From: an uncultured Azospirillum sp.
Lineage (GTDB): Bacteria; Pseudomonadota; Alphaproteobacteria; RF32; CAG-239
DNA length: 64,000 nucleotides
Reading direction: 5' to 3'
Assembly (NCBI GenBank): GCA_947301965.1
Contig: CAMYUM010000007.1
Span: 1 to 64,000, forward strand
Shown in pieces: positions 26,803 through 36,347 of the stretch; the stretch's first letter is position 1; each line of letters begins with the position of its first letter. Position numbers and translations under genes: made by a program. A model generated the notes under the pieces. It was not told the origin of the DNA and searched no databases. It saw nothing but the letters and a program-made list of their open reading frames with translations.

Positions 26803-28389
26803 ATGGCCGATAAAATCAATCCTCGCAAGACTTTTGCGATTATTTCACACCCCGATGCCGGTAAAACTACTTTGACCGAAAAATTGCTGTTGTTCGGAGG
26901 TGCCATTCAACAAGCCGGTGCCGTAAAGGCCCGCGGAGAAAACCGCCATGCCCGTTCCGACTGGATGAAGGTTGAGCAGGAACGCGGTATTTCTGTTGCT
27001 TCATCGGTAATGAATTTTGAGTATAAAGATATTACTTTCAACCTGCTTGATACCCCTGGTCACGAAGACTTTTCCGAAGATACATACCGTGTGCTGACTG
27101 CTGTCGATTCGGCTGTTATGGTTATAGACTCCGCCAAAGGTATTGAAACCCAAACCAAAAAGTTGTTTGAAGTCTGCCGCTTGCGTAACGTACCGATTAT
27201 TACCTTTATCAATAAACTCGACCGAGAAGGTCGCGACCCTTTCGAGTTGCTTGATGACATTGAAAAAACACTTGCTTTAGACGTTACCCCGGCCAGCTGG
27301 CCAATCGGTATGGGCAAAGATTTTCTCGGCTGCTATGACTTAATCAACGATCAACTCATCTTAATGAACAAGACCGGCGACAAATCACAAATTAATGCCA
27401 CAATCGAAACCTGCAAAGGATTAGACGACGAAAAACTTGATAAGTTACTTCCTCAATACGCCGTCGCCAAATTGCGTGAAGATGTTGAAATGGTACGCGA
27501 ACTCTGCCCCGCTTTTGACAAACAGGCTTACCTTGACGGTGCTCTGACCCCCGTATTTTTCGGCTCCGCAATCAACAATTTTGGTGTTAAAGAAGTTTTG
27601 GAAGGCCTGCACGAACTGGCTCCCCAACCGTTACCGCGCCCGGCAGTAGAACGTTCTGTCAGCCCTGATGAGTCAAAAGTTACCGGCTTTGTTTTCAAAA
27701 TTCAAGCCAATATGGACCCCAAACACCGTGACCGCATTGCCTTTATGCGCATTTGTTCCGGGCATTTCAAACGCGGTATGACCTTAACTCAGGTTCGTGA
27801 CGGCAAACCGCTTAAAGTAGCCACTCCCGTAATGTTTTTGGCTCAAGAGCGCGAACTTGCTGAAGACGCCTTTGCCGGCGATATTATTGGTATTCCAAAC
27901 CACGGTCAGCTCCGTATCGGCGACAGCCTGACCGAAGGTGAAAAACTGCATTTTACCGGTATTCCGAGTTTTGCGCCGGAATTATTGAAATCCGTACGTT
28001 CTCTTGATCCGTTAAAATCAAAACATTTGGGCGATGCCTTAAAACAAATTGCCGAAGAAGGCGGAGCCAGCATTTTCAAACCCATTATCGGTTCTGAATG
28101 GATTGTCGGCGTTGTCGGCGTTTTGCAGTTTGAAGTCATGGCCGACCGTATCAAAAACGAGTTCGGTCTGCCGGTGATGTTTGAACCCACACAATACTAC
28201 ACCGCTCGTTGGGTAAGCTGTGATGACAAAACTGTTTGGAAAAAGTTTTCTGACACCAACCAAATGAATCTTGCACTTGACAATAACGGACAAGATGTCT
28301 TTTTGGCGCGTAACGCTTGGCATTTGAACAAAATCAAAGAAGATTTTCCTAAACTGGTATTGAGCAAAACCCGCGAACAAACTTTTTAG
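26803..28389 (+). CDS. prfC: peptide chain release factor 3
   Basis: 528 residues from the ATG at 26803 (MADKINPRKTFAIISHPDAG), matching the length of E. coli RF3; the track's extra 23 residues are not family-like. Translational GTPase motifs: G1 SHPDAGKTTLTE, switch region ERGISVASS, G3 DTPGHEDFSEDTYR and G4 NKLDREG. It removes RF1 or RF2 from the ribosome after peptide release. RF1 is encoded at 57.8 kb. Convergent with comEC with no spacing and no evident terminator. Confidence 0.95.
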   Translation: MADKINPRKTFAIISHPDAGKTTLTEKLLLFGGAIQQAGAVKARGENRHARSDWMKVEQERGISVASSVMNFEYKDITFNLLDTPGHEDFSEDTYRVLTAVDSAVMVIDSAKGIETQTKKLFEVCRLRNVPIITFINKLDREGRDPFELLDDIEKTLALDVTPASWPIGMGKDFLGCYDLINDQLILMNKTGDKSQINATIETCKGLDDEKLDKLLPQYAVAKLREDVEMVRELCPAFDKQAYLDGALTPVFFGSAINNFGVKEVLEGLHELAPQPLPRPAVERSVSPDESKVTGFVFKIQANMDPKHRDRIAFMRICSGHFKRGMTLTQVRDGKPLKVATPVMFLAQERELAEDAFAGDIIGIPNHGQLRIGDSLTEGEKLHFTGIPSFAPELLKSVRSLDPLKSKHLGDALKQIAEEGGASIFKPIIGSEWIVGVVGVLQFEVMADRIKNEFGLPVMFEPTQYYTARWVSCDDKTVWKKFSDTNQMNLALDNNGQDVFLARNAWHLNKIKEDFPKLVLSKTREQTF

Positions 28390-30276
28390 TTACCTGTTCC
28401 AAGGACGATAACCGATATAATCACGCACGGATTTAATTTTGTTACCGTAAATACTGACACCTATTTCTTTACCAAAGTCAATATCAGACAAATCGGGTTC
28501 GGCAATATCTTCCTTATCGACATTGGAAGATGCAAATTTTTCCATCCAATTTTGCTTCATCCATTTATTACCGCCTTCAAACACCTGCAGCTTGCCGCTA
28601 CTGTTTTTAACCGCAACGGCTTTTCCACCATCTCCGGCAACAACATCAGGCACTTTCACAAAACACAAGCTTAAAAATCCACAGATTATGGCGATCCACC
28701 CCAAATGACGCCATCTACTATGCCACAAACACAGCCACAATCCGCCCGATATAATTATCAATAATCCCCATAATGGGAAAGAATACACTTCAGCCACAGC
28801 ATGCGGTTGGGCTGATACCCAAGCTGTCAAATCATTTATCCACCCGATTCCCCAACCTGCAACTTTTAAGGGCAACCACGACAACCCTAAAGGTATTGTC
28901 AGCAAAACTAATAAAATTGCCGGCATAATCACAAAACCGATTATCGGACCGGCTATGCAATTGGTAATGCTCGTATATAGCGCCACACGGTTAAAATGGT
29001 AGATAATCAACGGCAATGTTGCCAAACTTGCCACTAAATCGGCAATTATAATTCCGACAAAATATGTTAACATTCCCCGCAAAAATTTTCTGACCAACCC
29101 GATATGTTCTCCCGCCAAAAAACTTTCTGCTCTTTTTCCGAAACGCTCATAAAAAGCTACCAACCCCACTACCGCGGCAAATGAAAGCTGAAAACTTATA
29201 TTAACCAACATCTGCGGCGAAATTACCAATATAATCATTGCCGCAATCGCTAACACTCTCATGGATATTGCTTGTCTTTCGAACAACACCGCCAACAATA
29301 CCACAAAAGTCATAATATAAGCTCTTTGTGTCGGTACAGCCGCACCTGAAATACACAGGTATATTGTGCTTATTAACAACGCCAGAATTGCCGCCGTCTT
29401 TTTAGAATTATATCTCAAAGATAGAGCCGGTATAAAAGCCATCACTAATCTTACAAAAAAGAACATCAACCCAGCTAACATACTCATATGCAATCCTGAT
29501 ATTGACAAGAAATGCGCCAAACCGGAATCTCTATACTCTTCAATTTGCTTCTGCGTCATAAGTTCTCTGTTGCCGGTAATAATTGCGGCCGCCACCGATG
29601 CTTCTTCCGCAGGTAATTTTTCGGCAATCATTTCGCTGGCTTTACGTCGCCATCTATCAACTGTCCTTGTCCAAAAACTCAAATTTTGAGAGCATTCTAT
29701 TTCAAAAACTCCGCTGGCGACATATCCGCCGCCATTAATCCCTTCAAAGAAAAGCCTACGGTCCGGCTGATATCCTCCTACCAAATTGGCTTTCATAACC
29801 GGAGCGACCTCTGCCACCAGTTCAACACACTTCCCCACTTCAAGTGTTTTGTTTTTTGATAAAATTGTCAGACGATATTTACCTTTAATTTCCTCGCCGT
29901 TCAAATTTTCCATATTGCTCAACACAATTCTCGGACGACCGCGATAATTGGTATCTTTTTTCTCTATTTGCCCGCGTAAATAATAATTTCCCTCCGTTAC
30001 TTCCGGCATTTTAGGCTTAAGATATACCGTCTTAAGCTGAATATCCGTAAATCCGGCCAACATAATCGCGACAACCGCCAACACCCGCAATAACGCCGGA
30101 TAATACCTGAACAAATACGCTACAATTATTGTTGCTTCTATCAACCCCAGCGTTATCCATAACGACGGCTCAAACGGCAAAGCAAAATAAACTCCGATTC
30201 CAACACCGAACAGCACCGGAACCCAAGCAAACAACTGCTCTCTTTCAGCATTTAATATTTTTTCAATTTTGCGCAT
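28390..30276 (-). CDS. ComEC/Rec2-family inner-membrane protein
   Basis: 628 residues. An N-terminal soluble region of DUF4131 type (about 60-190) is followed by the competence domain, with the diagnostic DSGLAHFLSISGLHMSMLAG at about residues 242-261 and about nine membrane segments. ComEC carries single-stranded DNA across the inner membrane during natural transformation. The C-terminal metallo-beta-lactamase domain of Bacillus ComEC is absent; the gene ends shortly after the membrane region, as in many proteobacterial shorter forms. No other competence genes are in the window, so transformation cannot be claimed. Confidence 0.87.
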   Translation of the reverse strand: MRKIEKILNAEREQLFAWVPVLFGVGIGVYFALPFEPSLWITLGLIEATIIVAYLFRYYPALLRVLAVVAIMLAGFTDIQLKTVYLKPKMPEVTEGNYYLRGQIEKKDTNYRGRPRIVLSNMENLNGEEIKGKYRLTILSKNKTLEVGKCVELVAEVAPVMKANLVGGYQPDRRLFFEGINGGGYVASGVFEIECSQNLSFWTRTVDRWRRKASEMIAEKLPAEEASVAAAIITGNRELMTQKQIEEYRDSGLAHFLSISGLHMSMLAGLMFFFVRLVMAFIPALSLRYNSKKTAAILALLISTIYLCISGAAVPTQRAYIMTFVVLLAVLFERQAISMRVLAIAAMIILVISPQMLVNISFQLSFAAVVGLVAFYERFGKRAESFLAGEHIGLVRKFLRGMLTYFVGIIIADLVASLATLPLIIYHFNRVALYTSITNCIAGPIIGFVIMPAILLVLLTIPLGLSWLPLKVAGWGIGWINDLTAWVSAQPHAVAEVYSFPLWGLLIIISGGLWLCLWHSRWRHLGWIAIICGFLSLCFVKVPDVVAGDGGKAVAVKNSSGKLQVFEGGNKWMKQNWMEKFASSNVDKEDIAEPDLSDIDFGKEIGVSIYGNKIKSVRDYIGYRPWNR

Positions 30277-30322
30277 TATGTTTCTTTATAACAATACTTA
30301 ATTTAAGTCTTATACCAAAATA

Positions 30323-30353
30323 AAAAAAGTGCCAAACTTTTTTGTTTGGCACT
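30323..30353 (-). terminator. intrinsic terminator for the 96-residue gene
   Basis: Perfect stem AGTGCCAAAC / GTTTGGCACT, followed on the minus strand by a seven-T run. It lies 18 bases after the stop of the gene at 30371-30661. Confidence 0.88.
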
Positions 30354-30370
30354 CACAGAGCTTTGTTTTG

Positions 30371-30661
30371 TTAGAGTAGGTTCTCAAGCTTTTTGGCTGC
30401 TGCATCGATATCGGTTAAATCAATAACGATCACATTTATCACCGTCGGCTGGAAGTACCCCAAAAACTCATTGCAGGTCAGAATCGTAGGAGCACAACGA
30501 CTTCCCTTGGCATCAGGATAACCAGCCTGTACATAGATACCTTCCGGATCATAAACTGACTGATAATCCTCGACAAGAGAGCTAACCTCGGCTTCCTCCG
30601 ATCCCATAAACAATTTGGGACTAAACTCCTTTAGCTCCTTTAATAACTGTTTGATTTTCAT
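30371..30661 (-). CDS. small unrecognised cytoplasmic protein
   Basis: 96 residues with no signal or membrane segment. It starts with a K-rich helix (MKIKQLLKELKEF), has a central acidic region and a predicted strand-helix end (VINVIVIDLTDIDAAAKKLENLL). No recognised family. It has its own strong terminator and a 125-base upstream region shared with the divergent elbB gene. The upstream sequence AAATAG(TTTAACAATAATC) gives no clear ribosome site, so the start is uncertain. Confidence 0.6.
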   Translation of the reverse strand: MKIKQLLKELKEFSPKLFMGSEEAEVSSLVEDYQSVYDPEGIYVQAGYPDAKGSRCAPTILTCNEFLGYFQPTVINVIVIDLTDIDAAAKKLENLL

Positions 30662-30785
30662 AAAATAAATAGTTTAACAATAATCATTGAATATCGATAG
30701 TCTACATTTTTTAGACTGCTTGTCAATTTTATTTTTGTTGAAAAAAACGCCTGATAAATCTATATTAGAGCAAAGGAGAAAAAAT

Positions 30786-31421
30786 ATGAAAATAGCAGTA
30801 ATTCTTTCCGGATGCGGTATGATGGACGGCAGTGAAATCCACGAAGCTGTCTGCACTTTGCTCAATCTTGATAAACACGGGATTGAATATCAATGCTTTG
30901 CCCCTGACATTCAACAAGCAAAAGTTATAAATCACCTCAGCCGCCAAACCCAAAATTCATCACGCAATATCTTGGAAGAGGCTGCTCGTATTGCCCGCGG
31001 CAACATAAAAGACCTGAAAGACTTTCATACCATTGATTTTGACGGCGTTATTTTCCCGGGCGGAAGCGGTGCCGTAGCCAATCTTACTGAAGACGGACGA
31101 GTTTTACCGGCAGTCGCTCAAATTATTACCGACTGTTTTGAAAGCAAAATGCCAATCGGCGCTATTTGCATTGCTCCTACATTGATCGCCCAGGTTCTGG
31201 GACATAACGGTATTACAATTACAATCGGAAACGACGCCAGAGTTGCTGCCGCCATTGAGCAGACCGGCGCACATCACCAAAATTGTTCTGCCGATGACGT
31301 TATAATTGACAAACAAAACCTGATTGCTACTACTCCCGCCTATATGTTGGCAAAGAGTATAAAAGAAGTTGATACCGGAGTAAGCAAACTGGTGCAGGCA
31401 ATTGCCAAACTAGGACGCTAA
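30786..31421 (+). CDS. elbB: ElbB-type DJ-1/PfpI-superfamily glyoxalase-like protein
   Basis: 211 residues from the ATG at 30786 (GGAG upstream); the track start is 33 residues too far upstream. Class I glutamine amidotransferase-like fold: VILSGCGMMDGSEIHEAV at the N-terminus, FPGGSGAVANL, and the nucleophile elbow IGAICIAPTLIAQVLG with Cys at about residue 128. ElbB proteins show weak glyoxalase III activity and were linked to isoprenoid synthesis in E. coli; the physiological role is unsettled. The 3' end overlaps the convergent synthase gene by 12 bases. Confidence 0.87.
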   Translation: MKIAVILSGCGMMDGSEIHEAVCTLLNLDKHGIEYQCFAPDIQQAKVINHLSRQTQNSSRNILEEAARIARGNIKDLKDFHTIDFDGVIFPGGSGAVANLTEDGRVLPAVAQIITDCFESKMPIGAICIAPTLIAQVLGHNGITITIGNDARVAAAIEQTGAHHQNCSADDVIIDKQNLIATTPAYMLAKSIKEVDTGVSKLVQAIAKLGR

Positions 31422-32246
31422 CACGCCTTTAATCAAAACTTGCAACTTGCGTAATTTGCCGATTTCTGGTTTCGGAGAAATTATCTCCCAACCACGGTTG
31501 GCCATAATATCAAAATATTTTTTATATATATCCAATATCAAGCGCAACGGACGACTGGTAGATTTATCAAGCTTTTCAAGCACTTTATAGGCTTTTGCAT
31601 AATTCTCTGATGCGATTCGTCCAAGTTCTTCCCGGGCAATAGCCAAATTTTTATCCACCAAAACCGTTTTCGGATCTGTTGAAGTGATATCTGCTTTATT
31701 CAAAAGTTCTTGCGGAATATAAAGTCGGTTATTATTGGCATCTTCCTTAATATTGCGCAAAATATTGGTTATTTGCAATGCCGTACCCATAGAGGTCGAC
31801 AAGTCGTTGATTATTTTTTCATCAGTACAGCCGAATATCCTTAATGACAAACTGCCGGTCATACCGCCGACACCGCGACAGTATCCGGTCAGCTGTTTCA
31901 TGGTGGGAGCTTGCAACGGCTTGTTTACATTCTTGGATATACTGGTCAACATATTCAAAAATTCATCTTTAGGCAGCTTGAAGCGCAGGCAGTTCTTATA
32001 TATACGCCTGCCGATATCGGTTGCCGGAACTTTCTTCTCAAAAATATTATCAAGTTCCCGTCGCCAGCCGTTCATAATTTCTTGTTTTTCTTTGTCATCA
32101 AGCGAACTTTCAACCACATCTTCAAGATGTCGCACCCACGCAATCAGCGTATACAAAGCCTCACGCTTGGCCTTAGGCAACAAGCGCATACCTAAAAAAA
32201 CCGCTGTACCGGTCTTGTTTCTTATGCTTTTATGAATATCATCCAT
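31410..32246 (-). CDS. squalene/phytoene synthase-like protein (HpnD-type)
   Basis: 278 residues from the ATG at 32246 (MDDIHKSIRNKTG), which matches family N-termini; an alternative GTG at 32291 overlaps the trmFO stop. Trans-isoprenyl diphosphate synthase motifs: first Asp-rich region HLEDVVESS (reduced compared with the usual DxxxD), YCRGVGGMTGSLSLRIFG and the second motif LQITNILRNIKEDANNNRLYIP. It resembles presqualene diphosphate synthase HpnD of the hopanoid pathway, but HpnC and HpnE are not here, so the product is uncertain. The N at ILRNIKEDA replaces the usual D, and DxxED survives only in part. Confidence 0.78.
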   Translation of the reverse strand: MDDIHKSIRNKTGTAVFLGMRLLPKAKREALYTLIAWVRHLEDVVESSLDDKEKQEIMNGWRRELDNIFEKKVPATDIGRRIYKNCLRFKLPKDEFLNMLTSISKNVNKPLQAPTMKQLTGYCRGVGGMTGSLSLRIFGCTDEKIINDLSTSMGTALQITNILRNIKEDANNNRLYIPQELLNKADITSTDPKTVLVDKNLAIAREELGRIASENYAKAYKVLEKLDKSTSRPLRLILDIYKKYFDIMANRGWEIISPKPEIGKLRKLQVLIKGVLAS

Positions 32247-32287
32247 ATTAAAAACTCGTAAAATATAAGCGGAACTTATGCCATTTT

Positions 32288-33658
32288 TCACTCAAAAGCA
32301 ACATTTTTTTTCATTGCTTCCGCCCATGGCAACACATCACGCAAAGCTCTCCTGCAATACTCTATTTTACGCTCAATTCCTTTAATCTTTCTTAATTTTC
32401 CGTTGGGAGTAATTTCTCCCCTTATATCCGAAAACATTCCGAAATTGATATTCATCGGCTGATAATTATCAATATTGGTACTGTCCTGCAGATGCCGCAA
32501 CATTGCTCCAAAGGCTGTTGTCTCCGGAGGCAAGACCGGCTGATTTTCCAATATTTCTTCTGCCGCAAAATATCCCGCCAACAACCCCACGGCCGCACTC
32601 TCCACATATCCTTCGCAACCGGTTATTTGTCCGGCAAAACTGATATATGGTCGACTTTTCAGCCGCAAATAATTATCAAGTAAAATTGGACTTTTTATAA
32701 ACGTATTTTTGTGAATACCGCCCAACCTTGCAAACTCCGCATTTTCCAACCCCGGAATAGTTCTGAAAATTTCTTGTTGCGCTCCATGCTTCATTTTGGT
32801 TTGAAAACCTACCATATTGCGCAGCGTATCTTCAAAATTGTCCTGCCTCAGTTGCACCACCGCAAAGGCATGTTCTCCTGTATGAGGATTGGTCAAACCC
32901 ACCGGTTTCATCGGACCGTATAACAAAGTATCTTGCCCTCTTTCTGCCATTACCTCAATCGGCAGGCAACCATCAAAATAATTTGGTTTTTCAAAATCGT
33001 GAAATTCCACCTTATCAGCATTTAAGAGCTTTTCAACAAAGGCGTAATACTGCTCTTTAGTCAGCGGACAATTAATATAATCGCGGCTGTCGCCCTTATC
33101 ATAGCGCGATTGATACCACGCCACATCCATATTAATGCTGTCTTTATAAACCACCGGTGCTATCGCATCATAAAAAGACAGTGATTGATGTCCGATTTCA
33201 TCCAAAATTGCATCTGCCAGCTTCTCACTGGTCAAGGGACCGGTTGCAATAATCACTCTGCCCCAGCTTTCATCAGGCAATTTTTGCAACTCTTCGTTAC
33301 AAAACTCAATATTCGGATTAGACTTTAGTTTTTGGGTAACATATTTTGCAAACTCATCCCTGTCAACAGCCAAAGCCCCTCCGGCCGGCACTTTACAGCA
33401 GTCAGCCGCCTCCATAATCAATGATCCGACCAAACGCATTTCCTGATGCATCAAACCTACGGCATTATGTTCCGCATCATCAGAACGCAATGAGTTTGAA
33501 CATACAAGCTCCGCACAGTTTTCGTTTTTATGAGCCGCAGAAAATTTTTGCGGTTTCATTTCATGAACAACCACTTTTACTCCGCGCCGAGCCAACTGCC
33601 ACGCCGCCTCGCTTCCCGCCAAACCGGCACCTATGATATGTACTCCGGACTGCTTCAT
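32288..33658 (-). CDS. trmFO: methylenetetrahydrofolate-tRNA-(uracil-5-)-methyltransferase TrmFO
   Basis: 456 residues from ATG 33658 with GAGGTG just upstream. FAD-binding N-terminus [22 protein letters not shown], then CSNSLRSDD, the folate/tRNA region and [21 protein letters not shown] near the C-terminus. TrmFO uses methylene-THF and FADH2 to form ribothymidine at position 54 of tRNA, and is the alphaproteobacterial and Gram-positive counterpart of TrmA. Its stop lies next to the downstream synthase gene, suggesting one transcript. Confidence 0.95.
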   Translation of the reverse strand: MKQSGVHIIGAGLAGSEAAWQLARRGVKVVVHEMKPQKFSAAHKNENCAELVCSNSLRSDDAEHNAVGLMHQEMRLVGSLIMEAADCCKVPAGGALAVDRDEFAKYVTQKLKSNPNIEFCNEELQKLPDESWGRVIIATGPLTSEKLADAILDEIGHQSLSFYDAIAPVVYKDSINMDVAWYQSRYDKGDSRDYINCPLTKEQYYAFVEKLLNADKVEFHDFEKPNYFDGCLPIEVMAERGQDTLLYGPMKPVGLTNPHTGEHAFAVVQLRQDNFEDTLRNMVGFQTKMKHGAQQEIFRTIPGLENAEFARLGGIHKNTFIKSPILLDNYLRLKSRPYISFAGQITGCEGYVESAAVGLLAGYFAAEEILENQPVLPPETTAFGAMLRHLQDSTNIDNYQPMNINFGMFSDIRGEITPNGKLRKIKGIERKIEYCRRALRDVLPWAEAMKKNVAFE

Positions 33659-33759
33659 CAACACCTCTTAAAAGTTAATGTTTAATCTATAAACACTTAC
33701 CCACCAAAAGTAAATTACCATTTGTCATTTTATAAAAAAAAATATATCATTAGCCCGAA

Positions 33760-34827
33760 ATGAAAAACTATTTTAAAACAACTGCCAAATTAGCGGCTCT
33801 GACGGTCGTTTTTATAGCCCTCGGCACAATGCCGACTTGGGCTGCCGGTGATATTGACACCATGCTTTTTGGTCCTGCCAAAAAAATTACCGCCAAAAAA
33901 AACAACCCCATGATTCCTAAAATCAGCAAAACCGACCCCCAGAAAAAAAACATCACCCCGAAAGTAAAAAGCGAAAATTCTTCCAAAACCACCGCAAAAT
34001 CCTCCAAAAAAGAGGACAAATCGCTTACTGAAAAAATCAGACAGATAGAAGACGACATTGACGAAACACTTGAGGAAGAAGCCGATTCGTTATTAAAAGA
34101 CACTTGGGTTGAAAAACTCAGTACCTCGCTTACCCCTAAAAATAATGAGGACACTGACCTTGAGATCGGAAGCCAAAGTGTATCTCTTGACAGTCTCACC
34201 CACGAAAAAAAGAACAACACTCGTTCCAACGCCGCTGTTTTTGACATTTCGGGTGTAATGCTACGTATGTCGCTCAACCAGGCAGAATCAGCCCTGCTCA
34301 AGCGCGGTTTTAAACCCGTCTCCCAAAAATACGAAATTCCCAACTTCATTAAATGGCGTTATGAAGAAAAATGCCGCAATACCGGCGTTATCGGCTACGA
34401 ACGTCTTAACAGCTGTGTCGTAAAAGCCGCGAAAGAGAACAATTATCAATTTGTTCAAAGTTCCAAATATGTCAAAGACGACAGCAAAGAAGAAATTGAA
34501 ATCTGGCTGACCAGTAATTTTACCAACAACAAGATTTACAAAATTACATATTCCACCAACATCGTCAGAGTTAATCAGGGCAGCAGCCAAAAATCAAAAT
34601 ATTTACATAATATCAAAACCTATGAATTTTGGCGGCGCATAAATCAAAAATATGGCGTTCCTGACAACAAAACCGAAGTTTTATGGGGCATGGGCAACAA
34701 CAAACCTTATTTGAAAGCTTATACCGGGAAATTACTGCTTGAGGACCCGATGTTGCGTGAACTTGATTATACCAGAATGTCGCGCGAAGATATCAAATTT
34801 ATGAACACTAACTTATACAATTTTTAA
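33760..34827 (+). CDS. secreted protein of unknown function upstream of chpT
   Basis: 355 residues with a signal peptide (about 1-30; hydrophobic core then TWAAGD). Residues 40-150 are K-, S-, T- and E-rich and probably disordered; the last 200 look folded, with three to four Cys residues (EEKCRNTG, RLNSCVVK), an FxIWLTSN strand and a YTGKLLLEDP end. I do not recognise a domain. It ends one base before chpT starts, so the two genes are probably in one transcript, although cellular locations differ. Confidence 0.7.
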   Translation: MKNYFKTTAKLAALTVVFIALGTMPTWAAGDIDTMLFGPAKKITAKKNNPMIPKISKTDPQKKNITPKVKSENSSKTTAKSSKKEDKSLTEKIRQIEDDIDETLEEEADSLLKDTWVEKLSTSLTPKNNEDTDLEIGSQSVSLDSLTHEKKNNTRSNAAVFDISGVMLRMSLNQAESALLKRGFKPVSQKYEIPNFIKWRYEEKCRNTGVIGYERLNSCVVKAAKENNYQFVQSSKYVKDDSKEEIEIWLTSNFTNNKIYKITYSTNIVRVNQGSSQKSKYLHNIKTYEFWRRINQKYGVPDNKTEVLWGMGNNKPYLKAYTGKLLLEDPMLRELDYTRMSREDIKFMNTNLYNF

Positions 34828-34828
34828 C

Positions 34829-35425
34829 ATGAAATCACAATTTAACATTACCGAATTAGTTTGTACCCGCATCAGCCACGATTTAATCGGCAATATCGGG
34901 GCTTTTGCCAATGCGGTTGAGCTTATGGAAGATGATGATTCCGAGTTTTTGTCCGAAATAAAATCAACTTTAAAATTCAGTTCAACCGTTCTGACATCTC
35001 GCCTCAAATTTTTCCGCGCCGCATTCGGATTAAGCAACTCCAATCTTGATGGTGTTGATATGGTTGTAAAAACTTGTGTTGATTATATAAAAACTCTCAA
35101 TCCCAACTATCCGATAGAATTACACCTCACCCCTCAAGAAGGGCAGAGAGAACTCAACCGAGCATTGATGCTCGCCGTTATGGTTACTGCCGATACCATA
35201 ATTAAGGGCGGAACAATAGATATATCTTCATCTAATCAGCAAATTATTGCCAAAGTTTCAAGTCCTGCCCCGCTTTCTCAAAGCAAAATTCAAGATTTAC
35301 AAACTATCTTGGCGGACCGTTTGCCCGAAAATTTATCACAATATGCGCCCTTTTTCTGCTTGCGTGAAATGGGCGCACGTATTAGTATCAATGCCGACAA
35401 CGGGTTGACAATGACTATCTCTTAA
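34829..35425 (+). CDS. chpT: histidine phosphotransferase ChpT
   Basis: 198 residues. The phosphorylatable helix reads TELVCTRISHDLIGNIGAFANAVELMED, with His at about residue 17 in the S/C-H-D-L-x-G context typical of ChpT, then RLKFFRAAFGLS. The C-terminal half is a degenerate GHKL-like domain without ATP-binding motifs. ChpT relays phosphate from CckA to CtrA and CpdR, controlling cell-cycle transcription. CtrA is encoded 2.3 kb away. No ribosome site is evident, so it probably depends on translation of the preceding gene. Confidence 0.9.
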   Translation: MKSQFNITELVCTRISHDLIGNIGAFANAVELMEDDDSEFLSEIKSTLKFSSTVLTSRLKFFRAAFGLSNSNLDGVDMVVKTCVDYIKTLNPNYPIELHLTPQEGQRELNRALMLAVMVTADTIIKGGTIDISSSNQQIIAKVSSPAPLSQSKIQDLQTILADRLPENLSQYAPFFCLREMGARISINADNGLTMTIS

Positions 35426-35437
35426 CAAGGAACTACG

Positions 35438-36064
35438 ATGGCTACAAACTTCAACAAAACCGAACTTAATACTATTTATAGCACAATTCGTCAAATTCTA
35501 TACTTTGTAGCTATATTTGCATTTGTACTTCTGGTTAACGTAATGGCCAAACACTACAAAACAGCTACATTTGAAGAGCACGGCATCATTGAAAATATGC
35601 AAATCTCATTCTTGTTGTCGGCAGGCATCGTCTTTTTTGTTAATACGTTTCACGACAAACAAATGCGAGCCATCAGCTATATACTGGCATCGCTATGTTT
35701 CTTCGCCACCTGTCGAGAGTTGGACAGTTTTTTTGATAAGCTAATTCCAGTAATTAGTTGGAAATTTGGTTTTTTCTTCCCATTATTTGCAGGTATTTAT
35801 GCTTTTCTAACATTTAACAATACTCTCAAATCAGCTTTGCAGTTTTTGGCATCTCCGTCATTTCTAATGATGTGTTGTGCCGCCATTATTATTCTGCCGA
35901 TCGCTCAATGTATTGGGCATAGGCCTTTAATTATCGCCACAATTGGTAATATCGATATACTCCCACTCATCAAACAACTGTTTGAAGAGTGCTGTGAGCT
36001 TATCGGATATTTTGTATTTTTATTGTCTTCAATAGAATACAATATCAATTTCCATAAAAAATAA
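35438..36064 (+). CDS. polytopic membrane protein, unrecognised
   Basis: 208 residues with about six hydrophobic helices (first ILYFVAIFAFVLLVNV, last CELIGYFVFLLSSIEY). An AAGGA ribosome site lies 8 bases upstream and it begins 12 bases after chpT, so co-transcription is likely. Charged and polar residues within or near helices (CRELDSFFDK, LFEECCEL) might be functional, but I do not recognise a family. Confidence 0.68.
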   Translation: MATNFNKTELNTIYSTIRQILYFVAIFAFVLLVNVMAKHYKTATFEEHGIIENMQISFLLSAGIVFFVNTFHDKQMRAISYILASLCFFATCRELDSFFDKLIPVISWKFGFFFPLFAGIYAFLTFNNTLKSALQFLASPSFLMMCCAAIIILPIAQCIGHRPLIIATIGNIDILPLIKQLFEECCELIGYFVFLLSSIEYNINFHKK

Positions 36065-36067
36065 CTC

Positions 36068-36096
36068 TTGTCATATTTGTTTTTTTAGGTTAAAAG
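36068..36096 (+). promoter_or_regulatory. candidate promoter for tRNA-Glu
   Basis: TTGTCA, a 17-base spacer and TAAAAG place a transcription start a few bases before the tRNA. Matches to the consensus are moderate. Confidence 0.4.
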
Positions 36097-36111
36097 GGTT
36101 TCCAGATTCAC

Positions 36112-36187
36112 GGTCCCATCGTCTAGTGGCCTAGGACATCGCCCTCTCACGGCGGTAACGCGAGTTCGAGTCTCGCTGGGATCACCA
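36112..36187 (+). tRNA. tRNA-Glu (anticodon CUC)
   Basis: 76 bases including encoded CCA. Acceptor stem GGTCCCA / TGGGATC, anticodon arm CGCC-CTCTCAC-GGCG with anticodon CTC, T arm GCGAGTTCGAGTCTCGC. Reads GAG. An unusual duplicated terminator region lies immediately downstream. Confidence 0.96.
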
Positions 36188-36227
36188 TTAAAAAAAGCGA
36201 CTAAATGTCGCTTTTTTTAATGGTGAT
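36181..36227 (+). terminator. tRNA-Glu terminator within a 21-bp perfect inverted repeat
   Basis: The central hairpin AAAAAAAGCGAC-TAAAT-GTCGCTTTTTTT is a normal terminator. Pairing continues outward for another nine bases, so the last seven bases of the mature tRNA (ATCACCA) are mirrored as TGGTGAT after the T-run. Left arm 36181-36201, loop 36202-36206, right arm 36207-36227. Confidence 0.85.
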
Positions 36228-36347
36228 GCGTAGCGAAGTTAGCATTGTGAGCCGTGCAAACGAGCGAAACAATGCTTACGCAGCAAGTGACCGAAGCGTA
36301 GTTGGTGAGCGTCCTTACGCGAACCTTACGAAGCTAGACCTCCTTAT
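36228..36347. repeat. palindromic intergenic module, copy A (core 36233-36298)
   Basis: No open reading frame of note. The core starts GCGAAGT and ends CAAGTGACCGAAGCG. Inside, AGCATTGT (36241-36248) pairs with ACAATGCT (36269-36276) around a short inner hairpin. The same two end sequences, with a different but again self-complementary middle, occur at 52595-52666. The rest of the stretch up to the second terminator copy shows nothing recognisable. Confidence 0.65.
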
